This document shows, piece by piece, positions 56,492 through 64,000 of a stretch of 64,000 nucleotides of DNA (position 1 is the first letter of the stretch; each line of letters starts with the position of its first letter). Under the pieces are notes generated by a model, which worked only from the letters and a program-made list of their open reading frames with translations, had not been told where the DNA came from and did no database searches. This DNA comes from an uncultured Aquimarina sp. (GTDB lineage Bacteria; Bacteroidota; Bacteroidia; Flavobacteriales; Flavobacteriaceae): NCBI RefSeq assembly GCF_947500065.1, contig NZ_CANMQT010000001.1, positions 620,001 to 684,000 of the forward strand, read 5' to 3'. The position numbers and the translations under genes were made by a program.

Positions 56492-57469
56492 TTAAAAATC
56501 GGCATCAAAACTTATTTTATTCTCTTCGGTATCTTTATTAAGTACTCCTGCTTTTTGGTATTCTGAAACTCGCTTTTCGAAGAAATTAGTTTTTCCTTGT
56601 AACGAGATCATATCCATAAAATCAAATGGATTAGCCGTGCCGTACTCTTTTTCACACTCTAACTCTACTAATAATCTGTCAGTAACAAATTCTAAGTATT
56701 GCGTCATTAATTTAGAATTCATCCCAATCAAACTTACAGGAAGTGATTCTGTAACAAACTCTCTTTCTATATTTAAAGCATCTACTATAATCGAACGAAT
56801 TCTTTCTTTAGGAACTTTATTTACCAAGTGTTTATTATGCAAATGCACTGCAAAATCACAATGCACTCCTTCATCTCTAGAAATCAATTCATTAGAAAAC
56901 GTAAGACCTGGCATCAAACCACGTTTCTTTAGCCAGAAAATTGAACAAAACGCTCCAGAAAAGAAAATTCCTTCTACTGCTGCAAACGCAATTAAACGCT
57001 CTGCAAAAGAATCAGATTCAATCCATTTTAAAGCCCAATCTGCTTTTTTCTTAATCGCAGGAAAGTTATCTATTGCCTTAAACAAAATATTTTTTTCCTT
57101 TTCATCCTTCACATAGGTATCTATCAACAAAGAATATGTTTCAGAATGGATATTCTCCATCATAATCTGAAATCCATAAAAGAATTTTGCTTCGCTATAT
57201 TGAACTTCATTTACAAAGTTCTCTGCTAAATTTTCATTTACTATACCATCAGAAGCAGCAAAAAATGCTAAAATATGTTTGATAAAATATCGCTCATCAT
57301 TTGTTAACTTAGTTGCCCAATCCGTAATATCTTGGTGTAAGTCTATTTCTTCTGCTGTCCAGAAACTAGCCTCAGATTTTTTATACCAATCCCAAATATC
57401 ATGATGTTCGATAGGAAAAATTACAAATCTGTCTTTATTTTCTTGCAAGATTGGCTCTACTGCATTCAT
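56492..57469 (-). CDS. nrdB: Class Ia ribonucleoside-diphosphate reductase, small (beta) subunit
   Basis: 325 aa, a ferritin-like helical protein. Di-iron ligands are seen in [10 protein letters not shown] (Asp), [13 protein letters not shown] (Glu and His, with the radical Tyr four residues after the His), [10 protein letters not shown] (Glu) and [10 protein letters not shown] (Glu and His). It generates the tyrosyl radical that NrdA uses. It precedes nrdA in the transcript, the reverse of the E. coli nrdAB order. The 480-bp upstream region holds repeated motifs that may bind a regulator. Confidence 0.97.
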   Translation of the reverse strand: MNAVEPILQENKDRFVIFPIEHHDIWDWYKKSEASFWTAEEIDLHQDITDWATKLTNDERYFIKHILAFFAASDGIVNENLAENFVNEVQYSEAKFFYGFQIMMENIHSETYSLLIDTYVKDEKEKNILFKAIDNFPAIKKKADWALKWIESDSFAERLIAFAAVEGIFFSGAFCSIFWLKKRGLMPGLTFSNELISRDEGVHCDFAVHLHNKHLVNKVPKERIRSIIVDALNIEREFVTESLPVSLIGMNSKLMTQYLEFVTDRLLVELECEKEYGTANPFDFMDMISLQGKTNFFEKRVSEYQKAGVLNKDTEENKISFDADF

Positions 57470-57682
57470 CTTTTTTCTTTTAGCTAGTTTTATGTTTTTT
57501 TTCGTTTCCGCTACGGACTAACAAAGATCATTAAATGCACTAAAAGTTTCACAAAAAGTTAGCAAACGTTTTCAACAAAGTTTTCAACACGATGGGAATT
57601 AACAGCTAAAAAACAACAATACCTAGGTTTGACTCAAAGCACTGTATATCAGAATTTTAATTGTATTTAGAAAGATATAAAC

Positions 57683-57734
57683 AACGTTGTTAGTAACCTC
57701 AAAAATCTCTTATTTTTCACTTGCTAACAACGTT
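57683..57734. repeat. 11-bp perfect inverted repeat upstream of nrdB
   Basis: AACGTTGTTAG at 57683-57693 and CTAACAACGTT at 57724-57734, separated by 30 bp. Each arm carries the GTTAG core found again at 57558. Position and symmetry fit an operator for a dimeric or looping regulator; the regulator is unknown. Confidence 0.6.
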
Positions 57735-57844
57735 TTTTGCACTAAAAAAACAAATCACAAAAAGGGATAGTTTTACGGCAAAACCGTATGTTAAAAACCG
57801 TCATTTTTTTATTCAAAAAAATAAAAATTACAGAAAATACTATG

Positions 57845-57888
57845 CAAAAACTCAAAATCATTTCGAAATATAGAGATGATTTCGAGTT
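57845..57888 (-). terminator. Terminator of the OmpA-family gene
   Basis: On the minus strand an almost perfect stem (plus-strand AACTCAAAATCAT at 57849-57861 and ATGATTTCGAGTT at 57876-57888, one mispair) is followed by TTTTTG. It lies about 60 bp after the gene stop at 57950. Confidence 0.7.
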
Positions 57889-57949
57889 AAAAAATTCTAG
57901 CTTGTATTTTTATTAGTCTCTTATCCTTTTTGAAGTAAATATTTGAGCT

Positions 57950-59302
57950 TTAGATTTTCTTAAGTTCTACCCTCCTGTTTTTTGCTTTAGCTTCAAGGGT
58001 ATTTTCCTTAGCGATTGGATCGTTTTCTCCTTTACCTTCAGTCTCTAACCTAGAAGCATCAATCCCAAATTCGTTAACCAGCACTACTTTTACTGACGCT
58101 GCTCTTTTTTCTGAGAGTTTCTTATTAGACGTTTCATCTCCATCAGCATCCGTATGTCCAATGATTAAAACTTTTACTGTTGGATTTTCAGAAAGGACAT
58201 TGGCAATCTTTTTAATAGTACCATAAGATTCGGATTTTACTGCGGATTTTCCAGTATCAAAAGTAATCCCATACGTAATTAATTTCCCTTCAGTAATCAG
58301 TTTATTTCGCATATCAGGTTTACCAACTGCATACCTAACATTGCCTATATAGTAAAATGTGTTTTCGGGTGTTGTTTCCGAGAAAAACTTTAGATTTTTA
58401 ACTACTGTATTTTTTTCAAATGCTCTTGGAATATCAAACACCTTCTTATCATCTATATAAACTCTCATTCTTTGCTTTTGCTTCCAAATAGAAACATGCA
58501 TTTTTTGACCTCTACCACTATTATCTTTATTTAATTGACTTATTTGCTTATCGGAACGCAAATTTAATTTACGATCTGCACAGTATTTCTGAATATCAAC
58601 TTTTCCGCCACCACTTATTCCTCCTCGAATAGCAAAAGAGAATCCATTTGTTCCAGGAGTACCTTTTTGTAATTCATATCCTGGGTTTTCTACATCAGAA
58701 AAAACAATGTGAAGATCACGCTTATATGCATATTTCGAAACATCAAAATCAAACACTACATCATATTCTAATGTGAAATTTTCAGGAAATTCTTCTATAA
58801 ACTCAGGAACATAGGATCCAGTTCCTGTACCGATTTGGATAAAACGACCTTCTTCATTATTTAAGGTCACGACTTCTGCAGAACTTGAAGAATTCCAACG
58901 AGCAGGCAAATCACCTATTTCATCCTGACTAAAATCTTCGAAAGCAATGATATTTTCACCCGCTACAAAGTCAAATTTGGAATACGCTGCAAAGGAAGGT
59001 TCCATATTTTTAGTTTCACTTATTGTTTTCCCATCTTCATTATCAGAAGAAATAACAGCTCCTTTTTTCTTTTTCCTGTTCTTTTTCTTTTTCTTGCTTT
59101 TAGGTTTCCCATCGACTGTATCATCAATTGTCTTACTTGTTTTTTTAGATACTTTTTCTTCTGTTTTCTTTAAAACGGTTTTCTCTGCAGCTTTTTCCGC
59201 TGTTTCTGCAACTTTTTTCCAAAATTGAGCTTCTGTATGCTGAGGTGCTAACAAGAAGAAAAAGAACATCGTTATTCCTATAATTTGCTTTATTGTTTTC
59301 AT
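57950..59302 (-). CDS. OmpA family protein with N-terminal helical and lectin-like region
   Basis: 450 aa. Signal peptide (ends HTEAQF), then a Lys-rich helical segment (about 28-95). A beta-sandwich region (about 110-340, containing IAFEDFSQDEIGDLPARWNS and KMHVSIWKQKQRMRVYIDDKKVF) resembles a concanavalin/LamG-like or DUF1080-like fold. The C-terminal OmpA peptidoglycan-binding domain (about 345-448) carries VLIIGHTDADGDETSNKKLS, SEKRAASVKVVL and KAKNRRVEL. It probably tethers the outer membrane or a surface glycan to peptidoglycan. Divergent from the ECF sigma gene 106 bp away, it may belong to that regulon (inference). Confidence 0.9.
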   Translation of the reverse strand: MKTIKQIIGITMFFFFLLAPQHTEAQFWKKVAETAEKAAEKTVLKKTEEKVSKKTSKTIDDTVDGKPKSKKKKKNRKKKKGAVISSDNEDGKTISETKNMEPSFAAYSKFDFVAGENIIAFEDFSQDEIGDLPARWNSSSSAEVVTLNNEEGRFIQIGTGTGSYVPEFIEEFPENFTLEYDVVFDFDVSKYAYKRDLHIVFSDVENPGYELQKGTPGTNGFSFAIRGGISGGGKVDIQKYCADRKLNLRSDKQISQLNKDNSGRGQKMHVSIWKQKQRMRVYIDDKKVFDIPRAFEKNTVVKNLKFFSETTPENTFYYIGNVRYAVGKPDMRNKLITEGKLITYGITFDTGKSAVKSESYGTIKKIANVLSENPTVKVLIIGHTDADGDETSNKKLSEKRAASVKVVLVNEFGIDASRLETEGKGENDPIAKENTLEAKAKNRRVELKKI

Positions 59303-59408
59303 AATTATTATGTTTGGTTTTATCTCTTTGTGCGCTTTTTATAAAAAAGGTTAACTTTATCTTCGGAAAATAAGATGAACCTATTACCCTATCGTCAGGT
59401 TACAAAGT

Positions 59409-59951
59409 ATGAAGGAAGAACTCTTAACGTTAAAAAAAGGTCAGAATCAAGCTTTAGAAAAGATTTATAATGAGTATCGAAATGCTTTTTTACAGTTTGC
59501 TAAAAAATATGATCTAGATCACGATTCTCTTGTAGATGTGTATCAGGAAGCATTTATTGCACTGCGGGAGCATGCAATAAATGGTAAGTTAGAAAATATA
59601 AAAAGCTCTACTAAAACATATTTATTTAGCATTGGGAAATACATGATCTATGATCAGCTCAAAAAACAGAAAAAAACAGTTTCTTATGAAAACAGCGTAG
59701 ATTTCAAAGAAACATCTGATGCTGAAGAAATTTTTGAAGAACCACAATTAACTCCAGAGCAACAATTATTACGACAGCATTTTAAAAATCTTGGAAAACG
59801 TTGTCAAGAAATGTTAACCTTATTCTATTATCGGGGACTAACAATTGATGAGATTACAGAAAGTTTAGGCTACGAAAATAAAAATGTCGTAAAAAGTCAA
59901 AAATCTCGTTGTTTGAAATCCCTAAAAGAATTAATTAAAACCCCCGTTTAA
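59409..59951 (+). CDS. ECF-type RNA polymerase sigma-70 family sigma factor
   Basis: 180 aa with region 2 (about 20-85, YQEAFIALREHA ... TYLFSIGKYMIYDQLKKQKK) and region 4 (about 110-175, GKRCQEMLTLFYYRGLTIDEIT, helix-turn-helix ending SRCLKSLKELI). It lacks regions 1 and 3, as extracytoplasmic-function sigmas do. Its stop is immediately followed by the ATG of a membrane protein with an anti-sigma-like layout, so the two are coupled. Likely targets are its own operon and perhaps the divergent OmpA gene (inference). Confidence 0.93.
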   Translation: MKEELLTLKKGQNQALEKIYNEYRNAFLQFAKKYDLDHDSLVDVYQEAFIALREHAINGKLENIKSSTKTYLFSIGKYMIYDQLKKQKKTVSYENSVDFKETSDAEEIFEEPQLTPEQQLLRQHFKNLGKRCQEMLTLFYYRGLTIDEITESLGYENKNVVKSQKSRCLKSLKELIKTPV

Positions 59952-60686
59952 ATGGAACGAGAAGAGTTAATAGACAAATATTTACAGTCGGCGCTGACTC
60001 CTTCTGAAAGAGATCAGTTTAATAGCCTATTAGAAAGCGACACCACATTTAAAAATGATGTTGAACTTTTAAAAAATTTAAAAGTAATTACAGGTACCGA
60101 AGATAGAGATCAATTAAGAAAAAGTATGGCTGGATTTGAAGCTAAAATCACCGCTAAAGAAACCAAAGTTGTACCCTTATTTAATTATAAAAAATTACTA
60201 GTTGCCGCTTCTATCTTATTAATAGTTGCCATTGGAGGAATAACGGTCTTTAATCCTTTTACGGTTGACACCAATGCACTATATGCAGATAATTTCGAAC
60301 CGTATAAAAATGTTGTAACTCCTATTGTCCGTGGCGAAAACAATGACAATGAGGAGGTTATTGCTTTTACTTCTTACGAAAGTAAAGATTATGAATTAGC
60401 CACTGATCAGTTTGGAAAATTATATGAAACAACAAAAAGACCTTATTTTCTTTTATATCAGGCTAATTCTTTACTAGCATCTAATAAAGTAAAAGAGGCA
60501 ATTCCATTATTAGAAAAACATATTACTCTGAATGATGAATTATCAGAAAGAGGAAAATGGTATCTATCTCTTGCTTATTTAAAAGAAGACAGGAAAAAAG
60601 AAGCTATTCTTTTATTAGAAGAAATTGTAGAAAAAGGAAGCTTTAAAAAAGGAGCTGCTGAAAAACTCTTACAACAACTTAAATAA
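59952..60686 (+). CDS. Membrane anti-sigma-factor-like protein with periplasmic TPR domain
   Basis: 244 aa. The N-terminal ~75 residues (EELIDKYLQSALTPSERDQF) form a short helical cytoplasmic domain of the anti-sigma type seen behind ECF sigma genes. One TM helix lies at about 80-100 (KLLVAASILLIVAIGGITVF). The periplasmic part (about 125-244) contains TPR-like pairs such as EAIPLLEKHITLNDELSERGKWYLSLAYLKEDRKKEAILLLEE. It starts at the base after the sigma stop codon, so translation is coupled. The TAA stop uses the last two bases of the target-duplication copy plus the first base of the MITE-like insertion that follows; without the insertion the frame would end in TAG at the same place. Confidence 0.8.
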   Translation: MEREELIDKYLQSALTPSERDQFNSLLESDTTFKNDVELLKNLKVITGTEDRDQLRKSMAGFEAKITAKETKVVPLFNYKKLLVAASILLIVAIGGITVFNPFTVDTNALYADNFEPYKNVVTPIVRGENNDNEEVIAFTSYESKDYELATDQFGKLYETTKRPYFLLYQANSLLASNKVKEAIPLLEKHITLNDELSERGKWYLSLAYLKEDRKKEAILLLEEIVEKGSFKKGAAEKLLQQLK

Positions 60687-60888
60687 CGTTAGTTCGATAT
60701 AATAAGAACTGTTATTCAGTGTTTTAAAATCTAATCAAATTCCTTCTCCTTGGGGAGAAGGTTAGGATGAGGGGTTTTCATATCAAAAACCCTCACCTTA
60801 ATCCTCTCCCAGAGGGAGAGGAAACTAAAAATTTTTATTTTCAGCTACTTAACTTATTTGTGTCTGTTTTCTTATATCGAACTCACGT
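60686..60888. mobile_element. MITE-like element, 203 bp, with 17-bp terminal inverted repeats and 6-bp target duplication
   Basis: Left end ACGTTAGTTCGATATAA (60686-60702) and right end TTATATCGAACTCACGT (60872-60888) are reverse complements at 16 of 17 positions. Both ends are flanked by the direct repeat TAAATA (60680-60685 and 60889-60894), as expected of target-site duplication. No ORF lies inside, so any movement would need a transposase in trans. It sits between two convergent genes. Confidence 0.75.
60740..60824. repeat. REP-like double hairpin inside the MITE-like element
   Basis: Two CCTTCTCC/GGAGAAGG and CCTCTCCC/GGGAGAGG hairpins face each other around an AT-rich centre, flanked by GGATGAGGGGTTTT and AAAACCCTCACC arms. 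This sequence type (CCCTCACC...CCTCTCCC) is widely seen as a bacterial intergenic repeat. The GC-rich block stands out from its AT-rich surroundings. Confidence 0.75.
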
Positions 60889-60900
60889 TAAATAGTATCA

Positions 60901-63729
60901 CTACAGTAAACTTCTTACTTTTCTAACCGCTACAAAAAGTATTGGAATCCCTAGCAATAGTAACCACCAAAGGTAAGAAGAATTCGTTTGAAGCGCTGTA
61001 GTATCGCCAGAAATCATAAATCCTGACCAATAATAAGGGTGTGTTAGAAATTCATCATCTGCTGTTCTCAGGTAGGTTAGTTTAGCCTCTCTCAATGCCT
61101 CGTCCTTTGGTAAGGACTCATTAAGGTTTTTATAGAATTCCTGCATTAATTCTGACGTAGTTTGATCATTGATTTTCCATAAAGTTGTAACCAAAGACTT
61201 AGCACCAGCGTAGCTAAATCCTCTTGCAAGACTAAGCATTCCTTCACCTTTCTGAAGTTTTCCCAATCCTGTTTGACAAGCACTTAAAGCTACTAAATCA
61301 GCATTAATACTATATCCATAGAGATCCTTAACATATAGCAAACTATTTTCACCTTCATCATTAGGAGCAAATGCCAAATATGAATAATCTGGAAACTCAT
61401 CATTAGTCGCCGCATGTGTTGCAAAATGCAACATATTATAGGTTTGTGAATTTTCTGAAAAGGATACTAGAGAAGCTTCATCACCTGTAACAGCTTTTCC
61501 ATCAAAGAATTTTGTGATATGAGCCACCTCATCCGTATTATATAATAAAGGTCCAAAATCGGATCTATCTTGCTGCACTTGTTTACTAGTTCTTTCAAAA
61601 CTTGGGGCATAGGCTAGCAAGTGATTCTTATCCGTTTTCACCTTATTTTGTTGCTCTCTAAGGAATGTAGCAGAGTTTGTATAAGAAATCTGATATTCCT
61701 GAATCAAATAATTTGCAGAATTTTTTGATATTGATAAAGCTTCAAACGGTAAATAATTCAATACATCATCTGGAATAATGATAAGCTCTTTAGACTGAAT
61801 TTCTTGTAGTGGGTTCTTCAGAAGTTTCTCATATATTAAATGTCCTTCTTTATAAATATCAGGTAAATCCTTACTATTTACTGTAGACAATAAGGAATAA
61901 AACTTTGTAATCCTTTCTCGATCTTTCTTTCCAAAAGGTATTTTATGAAAATTTTTCTTATCATTTTCTACTGTTATTAAAAACAAATCTGTATTTGTAG
62001 AAAAGTAACTTAGTAGTGCCTTATTCTTAATAATCCCAGAGGCAGCATCCTCTAAACTAACCACTTCGGCATTATACTTTAGATCATAATACTTTGGGTA
62101 ATCGCGTTCGATATCAGATATAAAATTATAGTATTTGTTTTTAAGCTGGAACAATGAATCAAAAACTACAGTATTAGATTTTTGATTAAAAAACTTCTTT
62201 TCCAAATAAATAATATTAGCTCTAAACTGTTGTTCTTTATCTATTATTTGTTCGGGAACACCTCCATAAGAATTAGCTCGTGTGCTCCTAGCAGCTTCTA
62301 ACAACAAAACACTTTTACTTTTTTCAGAGAAGTAAAAGGCATCAGCTATATATGTTGATTCTTTGGTCGCTTCATAAAGATCATATGCCACGGCTACCAT
62401 TCTATGGAAAGCAGGATACATCTCCGTTATTAAAAACTGTTTATCTATTTTACTTTCAAACTCAGGCTTCAATAAATCCAATGTCTTTATAATATCATGA
62501 GACGTTGCAAAAGCTAGTTTAAGATCTTCTATTTGATTATTATTTTTATACAACAACTGTAGTGCCTCCAGTTTTTCCTTTAATATCTTAACTAACTCCA
62601 ATTTAGATAATACTTTTTTGGGATTAGGATTATCTTTAATTTCCTTATTCTCAAAACTAGGTATTAATTGTATCAAAGATTCTTGATAAAACTCTAGTGC
62701 TTTTTCTGGGTTTCCTTTTGCCAAGTATAATCTACCTAATCTAGAAAATGCTTCAGCAACATCCTGATGTTTTTGATTTTGTCTATATACTTTTGTTTTT
62801 GCAAGATATGATCGATAAAAGGTTTCCGCCTTATCGAATTGTTTGTCTGATGTATAAATATCTCCATAGATGAGTTCTGCTATTCGTTCAAAGGCATCAT
62901 TGTCTACATAATACTTTTCACTTTTTTTAAGTGCCTGAAGAGCTGCTTCTGTATTCTTAAGTTTAATATAATTATCCGCTAGTTTTTGATATGTTGCAAT
63001 TATATTATTCCTAAACTGATTAGAATTTTCGGCATAAACTTTCTCATAAAAGCTTAACGCTTTTAAAATAAGAGCGCTTGACTCTTGATAGTTTTTTTCA
63101 TCCAAATATACTTTTGACAATAACATATTCGTACTTGCAATAAAGCCTCCGTTACTGCTTTTTAAATTCTTATTGTAAAACTGTTTTGCCAGTTCATTTT
63201 TTCCTTGTCTATAATAAATATCTCCTTTATAATTATTTAAGGTAAGTTCTAAATCATTTCTACCTAACCCCAACAAAGAATCCGGAGTTTTATTAATAAT
63301 CTCGAAAAGATCTTCGATAGTCTGCAGTGATTTAGTATCATTTCTTATTTTGTAATAATAATTTGCTTTATCTAAAACTAACCTAATTTTATAAGCTAGT
63401 TTATCATCGACAGTATCATACAAACTATCTGAATTTATTAGAGAATCAGTTCTTTTGATATTGTATACTACTTTATTAAGATTATTATGATAGTCGTTAG
63501 CAAAAATTAAATACGATAAAATCGTCAACTTTGCCTTAATGTCGTTTTCTTTTCGAGCAATTTTATATCCTTTTTCAAAATAAAACTCCAAACTATCTGA
63601 GTTTGTATATAAAAACTGAAACCCCTTATCCAGTAAGTCGTCTAATTCTGGGACAGTCTCTTGACTTTGTGAATTGACCGGAGTCAAAACAATCAACATA
63701 AGGAGTATTATGTGTTTAATTTTTTTCAT
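60901..63729 (-). CDS. Periplasmic TPR-CHAT (caspase-like) protein with C-terminal membrane anchor
   Basis: 942 aa from the ATG at 63729, which opens a signal peptide (MKKIKHIILLMLIVL ...); an upstream ATG at 63783 would add 18 residues. The N-terminal two thirds (about 30-430) are TPR-type helix pairs (e.g. EAFSRLGRLYLAKGNPEKAL), then an alpha-helical middle. The CHAT domain (about 600-890) has an intact caspase-like dyad, His772 in LHFATHA and Cys818 in ALSACQTG. A terminal TM helix (about 912-932, WWLLLLGIPILFVAV) ends in RKVRSLL, placing the body in the periplasm. Convergent with the ECF sigma/anti-sigma pair. A protease that processes a neighbour such as the anti-sigma is the best guess (inference). 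Confidence 0.9.
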   Translation of the reverse strand: MKKIKHIILLMLIVLTPVNSQSQETVPELDDLLDKGFQFLYTNSDSLEFYFEKGYKIARKENDIKAKLTILSYLIFANDYHNNLNKVVYNIKRTDSLINSDSLYDTVDDKLAYKIRLVLDKANYYYKIRNDTKSLQTIEDLFEIINKTPDSLLGLGRNDLELTLNNYKGDIYYRQGKNELAKQFYNKNLKSSNGGFIASTNMLLSKVYLDEKNYQESSALILKALSFYEKVYAENSNQFRNNIIATYQKLADNYIKLKNTEAALQALKKSEKYYVDNDAFERIAELIYGDIYTSDKQFDKAETFYRSYLAKTKVYRQNQKHQDVAEAFSRLGRLYLAKGNPEKALEFYQESLIQLIPSFENKEIKDNPNPKKVLSKLELVKILKEKLEALQLLYKNNNQIEDLKLAFATSHDIIKTLDLLKPEFESKIDKQFLITEMYPAFHRMVAVAYDLYEATKESTYIADAFYFSEKSKSVLLLEAARSTRANSYGGVPEQIIDKEQQFRANIIYLEKKFFNQKSNTVVFDSLFQLKNKYYNFISDIERDYPKYYDLKYNAEVVSLEDAASGIIKNKALLSYFSTNTDLFLITVENDKKNFHKIPFGKKDRERITKFYSLLSTVNSKDLPDIYKEGHLIYEKLLKNPLQEIQSKELIIIPDDVLNYLPFEALSISKNSANYLIQEYQISYTNSATFLREQQNKVKTDKNHLLAYAPSFERTSKQVQQDRSDFGPLLYNTDEVAHITKFFDGKAVTGDEASLVSFSENSQTYNMLHFATHAATNDEFPDYSYLAFAPNDEGENSLLYVKDLYGYSINADLVALSACQTGLGKLQKGEGMLSLARGFSYAGAKSLVTTLWKINDQTTSELMQEFYKNLNESLPKDEALREAKLTYLRTADDEFLTHPYYWSGFMISGDTTALQTNSSYLWWLLLLGIPILFVAVRKVRSLL

Positions 63730-63783
63730 AAAAAAAAGCTTCATTGCTGAAGCTAATTTAATCATTATGAAATAAATAAACAT

Positions 63784-64000
63784 TTAAAAAGTTCCTTCCA
63801 CAGTAATTGATTCTTGAACATTCTCTATCTGAAAATTAAGTTCTAAAATAGCGAAATTGCTTGACTGATTAGAAGATTCAAAACTAACACTCTGAAATGG
63901 ACCATCTTGATAAATCTCTAACTCTCCAAATACTCCTAAAGGTTCTTGATTATTGTTATTCAGACTAGCTGAAAGTTCCAATAATGGTCTAATAAAAATT
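63784..64000 (-). CDS. C-terminal part of a hypothetical gene cut by the window edge
   Basis: The minus-strand frame is open to the last base, so the N-terminal part lies beyond the window. The visible 71 codons are beta-rich and polar, ending NVQESITVEGTF, with several Asn/Gln-rich stretches. No recognised domain. It lies 54 bp upstream of the TPR-CHAT start on the same strand, so they are probably one operon; it could be a CHAT partner or substrate (inference). Confidence 0.5.
   Translation of the reverse strand, partial: IFIRPLLELSASLNNNNQEPLGVFGELEIYQDGPFQSVSFESSNQSSNFAILELNFQIENVQESITVEGTF

Larger units (their letters stand above)
57470..57949. other. 480-bp intergenic region upstream of nrdB with repeated motifs
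   Basis: No gene is seen. The sequence GTTAGYAA occurs three times (57558-57565 and 57689-57696 on plus, 57721-57728 on minus). An 11-bp perfect inverted repeat AACGTTGTTAG/CTAACAACGTT lies at 57683-57693 and 57724-57734. A 10-bp direct repeat GTTTTCAACA lies at 57568-57577 and 57580-57589. The part next to the OmpA gene holds its terminator hairpin. The layout suggests a regulated nrdB promoter with a long leader. Confidence 0.55.

Noticed and set aside
57683-57738. Inverted repeat followed by T-run read as a plus-strand terminator
   Set aside because: No plus-strand gene lies upstream; the 30-nt gap between arms and the position before nrdB fit an operator better.
60901-63729. Type III-E CRISPR Craspase component
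   Set aside because: The CHAT protein has a signal peptide and a membrane anchor, and no Cas gene or repeat array is present; only the layout is analogous.

Overview
The window looks like a chromosomal segment of a marine Flavobacteriaceae-type Bacteroidota, possibly Aquimarina-like (the genus is inference). Supporting evidence: AT-rich DNA, promoters of the Bacteroidota TTTG/TAnnTTTG type, few Shine-Dalgarno sites, a SusC/SusD pair, SprB-type repeats, two type IX secretion (T9SS) C-terminal sorting domains, and flavobacterial housekeeping genes. No tRNA, rRNA, CRISPR array, cas gene, transposase or phage gene was seen.

Layout. 1-6415: the 3' end of a TetR-like regulator followed by a tripartite RND efflux operon (TolC, HlyD lipoprotein, RND permease), closed by a palindromic terminator. 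6736-30784: one 24-kb, seven-gene plus-strand unit for very large secreted or surface proteins. It encodes an 830-aa putative beta-barrel; a 1581-aa TANFOR/FN3/metzincin protein with a polymorphic-toxin-like tail; a secreted 348-aa toxin-tail-like protein; a cytosolic 295-aa protein (candidate immunity); a 1595-aa beta-rich secreted protein; a FN3 protein; and a 2534-aa SprB-repeat adhesin with a T9SS sorting domain. 30809-35223: SusD/SusC on the minus strand. 35469-40994: aspS, a small membrane protein, a TPR lipoprotein, a CLC protein with CBS domains, a small membrane protein and a cold-shock protein. 41041-45892 (minus): two paralogous carboxypeptidase-regulatory-like proteins, a DEDDh exonuclease coupled to a cNMP/CBS/DUF294 protein, and tadA. 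46083-53402: dxs, a secreted M36 protease with T9SS sorting domain, dgt, and two zinc-ribbon membrane proteins (one a CPBP protease). 53698-57469 (minus): nrdB and nrdA, with long structured leaders. 57950-64000: an OmpA protein, an ECF sigma factor, a TPR-bearing anti-sigma-like membrane protein, a MITE-like element, a periplasmic TPR-CHAT caspase-like protein, and a gene cut by the window edge.

Most interesting points. (1) In the SprB array, 23 modules follow an exact three-module cysteine code (N-A-B, seven times), which suggests alternating inter- and intra-module disulfides. (2) The TANFOR/metzincin protein, the secreted tail and the cytosolic protein look like a polymorphic-toxin cassette; GC falls visibly from about 12.35 to 16.0 kb. 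(3) The ECF sigma, anti-sigma-like TPR protein and TPR-CHAT protease resemble in layout the protease/anti-sigma/sigma arrangement of type III-E CRISPR Craspase, but with periplasmic topology and no CRISPR. (4) A 203-bp MITE-like element with 16/17-bp terminal inverted repeats and a 6-bp target duplication supplies part of a stop codon. Functional claims beyond family membership are inference.
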